DNA of 8,760 bases, from assembly GCA_003663225.1 (NCBI GenBank), contig QMZP01000025.1, positions 1 through 8,760 of the forward strand, given 5' to 3'. This DNA comes from Candidatus Aenigmatarchaeota archaeon. GTDB lineage: Archaea; Aenigmatarchaeota; Aenigmatarchaeia; QMZP01. Below, piece by piece: positions 6,385 to 8,760 of the stretch (the first letter of the stretch is position 1; each line of letters opens with the position of its first letter). The notes beneath the pieces are model-generated. The model saw only the letters and a program-made list of their open reading frames with translations. It had not been told where the DNA came from and ran no database searches. Made by a program: the position numbers and the translations under genes.

Positions 6385-6826
6385 CGTTTGAATCCTCCTT
6401 ACGCAGTTTAACCAAGTCGAAGATTGCTACGCCAACAAGTTGTGAAACGTCACGTGAGAGCTGTGATGCTATGTCGCTCAGAACTTCAGCATCATGCCAT
6501 GGGTCGGCGTAGTACCAAATGCGTTCTTCATAAATTACGGGATGGTAGGCACCAACACGGAACAGATAGACACCCAATACGGGTGATAAATTTTGGGCTC
6601 TTGGGACATCTTGCACAATTTGTCGAAGCCGCTTGAGAATGGCATCGTACTCGTCCTGTAGTCCGAAGTATGCAATGTGAAATTCGGGGGTGCGAATTGA
6701 TTTGAACACAATTTCATGAAGCCATTTGTTCAGATGTCTTGAAAGTTCAATCTCGTGGGAACAAGTAAATGTCCCGACACTGCTTGTTGGCTGTCCTTCA
6801 TTTAGCATCCAAATAATCTGTCCCAT
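6374..6826 (-). CDS. Hypothetical protein
   Basis: A 150-residue soluble protein that I do not recognise. It has a helical segment with HEIELSRHLNKWLHEIVF at 24-41, IAYFGLQDEYDAILKRLRQI at 51-70, then a strand region VLGVYLFRVGAYHPVIYEE at 83-101, IWYYADPW at 103-110, and ends in a mixed helix-strand stretch (SQLVGVAIFDLVKLRK, 128-143). AAAGGAGG at 6845-6838 precedes the ATG by 11 bases, slightly long but strong. It sits between the two suspected paralogues and overlaps the downstream one, suggesting the three are made together. It does not itself share their motifs. Confidence 0.72.
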   Translation of the reverse strand: MGQIIWMLNEGQPTSSVGTFTCSHEIELSRHLNKWLHEIVFKSIRTPEFHIAYFGLQDEYDAILKRLRQIVQDVPRAQNLSPVLGVYLFRVGAYHPVIYEERIWYYADPWHDAEVLSDIASQLSRDVSQLVGVAIFDLVKLRKEDSNDGV

Positions 6827-6877
6827 GATTCTCTATGCCTCCTTTGCAAGTTTTGCCTTCATTGGGTTTAGCAGGTA

Positions 6878-7384
6878 TTAATAGAGCTGCCCAAACCATC
6901 TTTTGTCTAAAGGCACCGACATCGCAGTTTCGAGAAGACACCGAATAGCCCGCTCAAATAATGGCTTGTTGTCTTCGCTGATGCGTTCGCGAAGGATGCC
7001 TAAGCTGTTCTCATGGCGGTAATAAACACCGGGCCGCCCATGCACATAGAAAGTATACATTGCCTCAACCGGCCCATCATACGGGTCGAAAGTAAAGGCA
7101 AAGGATGCCGTTTCTATCCCGCCTTCAAAGGGATGATAATATAGCAGCACATGCAAAAGAATGTCTGGGAACCAAACCTTGACACAAGCTTCATCTCCTT
7201 CGCCCCAGCCGTATGAGGCGTTGACGCTAACACGAACGGCAATTTCCTTCTCCGAGCAATGCCGCACCAGTGTGGGGATAAACTCGGCCATCATCGTGCA
7301 AAATTTGCGAGCCGGGGCACCATAGAACTCCAGCCCACAGACCACTGCCACAAGCTTCTGCACAACTATCTCTGGTTGGATCAT
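6878..7384 (-). CDS. Hypothetical protein, possible paralogue of the 6384-5806 gene
   Basis: A 168-residue soluble protein with no recognised family. It has an N-terminal helix (EIVVQKLVAVVCGLEFY, 5-21), VWFPDILLHVLLYYHPFEGG at 70-89, a strand region FAFTFDPYDGP at 95-105, MYTFYVHGRPGVYYRHEN at 109-126, and a C-terminal helix PLFERAIRCLLETA at 141-154. An upstream in-frame GTG at 7402 overlaps the previous stop, but AAAGGGGG at 7399-7392 lies 7 bases before the ATG at 7384 and overlaps that GTG, so the ATG is preferred. Motif order resembles the gene at 6384-5806. Function unknown. Confidence 0.72.
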   Translation of the reverse strand: MIQPEIVVQKLVAVVCGLEFYGAPARKFCTMMAEFIPTLVRHCSEKEIAVRVSVNASYGWGEGDEACVKVWFPDILLHVLLYYHPFEGGIETASFAFTFDPYDGPVEAMYTFYVHGRPGVYYRHENSLGILRERISEDNKPLFERAIRCLLETAMSVPLDKRWFGQLY

Positions 7385-7391
7385 CAATCGG

Positions 7392-7399
7392 CCCCCTTT
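7392..7399 (-). promoter_or_regulatory. Ribosome binding site fixing the start at 7384
   Basis: AAAGGGGG lies seven bases before the ATG at 7384 and begins three bases into the alternative GTG at 7402, so it can serve only the ATG. Confidence 0.6.
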
Positions 7400-7800
7400 C
7401 ACTGCTGGCCGGTGGGCTGATAAATATCCTGCGCCTGCTTCCAGAGCAGTGAACTGACCTGCCAGAATTGGAAGGCCATGTCTTGATTGCCCTGTTTTGC
7501 CCAGCAGCAGGCCAGATAATACCAGACCAGAGCTTCATAACCTCGGTGCACATACAGAGCGGCCAGAAACTCTTGATAGTCATTGCTTCGGTGGGCTGCC
7601 CTCCAAGCCTTTTCAACGCACTGCAGGCCCGCCCGAACGAACTCAAAAGCCTTGGCCAATTTAGCCGGTTCAGGCGGGGCCGTTATTATCCCATACAACT
7701 CAGTAGCAGGCTTGGCGCACATGTAATAGAACTCTTGTGCAGCACCTGTAGCAGGAACCTCGGCCCACAAGCATATCAATGATACAGCCAGCACAGCCAT
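7399..7800 (-). CDS. Small exported or helical-repeat protein of unknown function
   Basis: A 133-residue protein. Residues 1-21 are hydrophobic (MAVLAVSLICLW) and end in ATGAAQ, a plausible signal-peptidase site, although the usual N-terminal lysine or arginine is missing. C10 does not sit in a convincing lipobox. The rest is alanine- and aromatic-rich helix: AKLAKAFEFVRAGLQCVEKAW at 47-66 and a pair at 80-124 with YYLACCWAKQGNQDMAFQFW, which has the spacing of a TPR-like repeat (Y-x-L-A then A-x-x-x-G-x-x-x-x-A). A GTG at 7809 is also in frame, but AAAGGAG at 7815-7809 overlaps it and sits eight bases before the ATG at 7800, so the ATG is chosen. First gene after the capsid terminator; it ends 14 bases upstream of the next ATG. 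Confidence 0.65.
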   Translation of the reverse strand: MAVLAVSLICLWAEVPATGAAQEFYYMCAKPATELYGIITAPPEPAKLAKAFEFVRAGLQCVEKAWRAAHRSNDYQEFLAALYVHRGYEALVWYYLACCWAKQGNQDMAFQFWQVSSLLWKQAQDIYQPTGQQ

Positions 7801-7808
7801 CGGGGACA

Positions 7809-7815
7809 CTCCTTT
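7809..7815 (-). promoter_or_regulatory. Ribosome binding site fixing the start at 7800
   Basis: AAAGGAG at 7815-7809 stands eight bases before the ATG at 7800 and covers the first base of the competing GTG at 7809. In the 112 bases between this gene and the capsid stop I see this site and the terminator, and no convincing sigma-70 promoter or T4-type TATAAATA late promoter. Confidence 0.6.
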
Positions 7816-7853
7816 CTCTCTGCCATCACTCGTAGTCTACCCATTTGCATGAC

Positions 7854-7891
7854 AAAATAAACCGGGAGCTGTCATCCCGACGGCCCCCGGT
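7854..7891 (-). terminator. Rho-independent terminator after the capsid gene
   Basis: On the transcribed strand ACCGGGGGC (7891-7883) pairs with GCTCCCGGT (7869-7861): nine pairs including one G-U, with a 13-base loop, followed by TTATTTT. It starts 21 bases after the capsid stop. Terminators right after a major capsid gene are common in phages and separate its very high expression from the genes downstream. Confidence 0.85.
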
Positions 7892-7912
7892 CCGAGTTAC
7901 GCTGCTAAGCTA

Positions 7913-8760
7913 CTATGCGCTGTCAAATGGCGGCTTGCCTTCCACGCCGAACTGGACGTTCACAATGCCGTACGCGTTGCCGTTCAGCACCGCCATGGCC
8001 GCCCTGCTGGACACCGACCGCTTGCGGGTGTTCGTCTCGGCGTCAATCTCAGTCTGGCCGATGTAGAGCGGCACATACGGTGCATACACGGCACCCGCAT
8101 ACTGCCAGCTTGGCGGCTTGAAGCCCACGAGGATGGTGTTGGGCTGGAACCACTGTGCCTGGTAGACTGTGAAGCCAGGAATGCCCTTGAGTCGCACCAA
8201 ACCCGTGCCATAGTTGCGTTCGGGTTCATTGCCCTGCAGCAGGTCTGCAGCAGCGAGGATGTTGATGCTGTTCGGGTCGGCCACGATCCAGTTGCCATCG
8301 TGATTGACCTTCGCGCCAATCTTGGCCGATACCTTCTGGATGAATATCGCCAGCATCCGATACCATTCGAGGTCGGACGTGTAGCCGCTGGGCCGCTTGG
8401 TGCCATAGTTCTCGGAACCTGCCGTGGCATTGGCACGCAGCAGTTCAAGGAACTGGTAGTTAACCTCGCGGGCAATCTCATCGGAAGCCGCCTGCAGCAG
8501 TTCTTTCTCGGCGTCCAGGTTATACAACGCCTTCATGTCCTGCACGAGCTGTTCGGTGACGTGGAAGTAAATGGCCTTCTCTTCGGCTTCAACGTCGGTG
8601 TAGCTGAACTGCAGTGTAATCTGGGACTTCAAAGCGCCTTCCGTATGGTCGGCCCAAGTGCTGTCGAAGGACGAGCTGTCGGCCAAGTCGGAGCCGTCAG
8701 ACTTCTTGAACGCCAGATGGTAGACGCGACCCGTCGGGCCCTTCAGTGGCTGCACTGAAG
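7913..8760 (-). CDS. Major capsid protein, T4 gp23-like (5' end outside window)
   Basis: The C-terminal 281 or so residues of a shell protein of the HK97 fold, T4 gp23 type, which builds the icosahedral head. Counting from V at 8755: VQPLKGPTGRVYHL at 1-14 corresponds to the QPM-x-GPTG-x-x-F/Y element of gp23; WYRMLAIFIQKVSAKIGAK at 131-149 and GNWIVADPN at 154-162 to its central helix and NW-V-A-x-P strand; and AGAVYAPYVPLYIGQTEID at 220-238 to the conserved Y-x-P-Y-x-P-L region, followed by SRAAMAVLN and AYGIVNV. The frame is open through 8760 (a serine codon precedes the GTG at 8755), so that GTG is an internal valine and the true start lies upstream. T4 gp23 is 521 residues, so a large N-terminal part is missing here. 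Ends with TAG, then a terminator. Confidence 0.85.
   Translation of the reverse strand, partial: SVQPLKGPTGRVYHLAFKKSDGSDLADSSSFDSTWADHTEGALKSQITLQFSYTDVEAEEKAIYFHVTEQLVQDMKALYNLDAEKELLQAASDEIAREVNYQFLELLRANATAGSENYGTKRPSGYTSDLEWYRMLAIFIQKVSAKIGAKVNHDGNWIVADPNSINILAAADLLQGNEPERNYGTGLVRLKGIPGFTVYQAQWFQPNTILVGFKPPSWQYAGAVYAPYVPLYIGQTEIDAETNTRKRSVSSRAAMAVLNGNAYGIVNVQFGVEGKPPFDSA

Noticed and set aside
6833..6862. Nine-codon frame MKAKLAKEA ending in the ribosome site of the gene at 6826
   Set aside because: A leader peptide was considered, but it has no Shine-Dalgarno of its own and no attenuation-type structure beside it.
7227..7646. Minus-strand open frame of 139 codons spanning two genes in another frame
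   Set aside because: Overlaps two better supported genes with proper ribosome sites; low-complexity, cysteine- and arginine-rich translation.
8753..8755. GTG at 8755 as the start of the capsid gene
   Set aside because: The frame is open to the window edge and the residues there (QPLKGPTG) match an internal part of gp23-like proteins.
8300..8758. Plus-strand open frame of 152 codons opposite the capsid gene
   Set aside because: The capsid reading has gp23 motifs across this stretch; the antisense frame reflects its codon bias.

Overview
The window is part of a tailed bacteriophage (Caudoviricetes) or prophage genome, from the virion-structure region. All thirteen supported genes lie on the minus strand, so transcription runs from high to low coordinates. 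Genes are tightly packed: most adjacent genes overlap or sit within about 50 bases, and several have strong Shine-Dalgarno sequences of the AAGGAGG type, which points to a bacterial host. I see no tRNA, rRNA, CRISPR array, integrase or insertion sequence. The host cannot be named from this stretch.

In transcription order: (1) 8760-7913 is the C-terminal part of a major capsid protein of the T4 gp23 type, followed by a good rho-independent terminator at 7891-7854. (2) 7800-5806 holds four genes of unknown function: a small protein with a signal-peptide-like N-terminus, then three hypothetical proteins, two of which look like distant copies of one another. (3) 5843-4983 is a PD-(D/E)XK nuclease-fold protein with four clustered cysteines. 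(4) 5014-3968 is a GT4-type glycosyltransferase. (5) 3967-2922 encodes a probable head-tail adaptor and a head-closure protein of the kind found in the necks of SPP1- and HK97-like phages. (6) 2906-2343 is a holin of the Phage_holin_4 type. (7) 2346-1182 holds two probable neck or tail-completion proteins. (8) 1166-66 is a GT9 (heptosyltransferase-like) glycosyltransferase, and (9) the first 23 codons of another gene run off the left edge.

The core is a late operon: capsid shell, connector and stopper proteins closing the filled head, tail joining, and a holin for lysis. Interleaved with it are accessory genes (two unrelated glycosyltransferases, the nuclease-fold protein and the hypothetical cassette) whose roles are not established. 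The most notable points are the pairing of a T4-type shell protein with SPP1/HK97-type neck genes, the nuclease-fold protein with a cysteine cluster in a virion operon, the two glycosyltransferases on either side of the neck genes, and the possible tandem paralogues.
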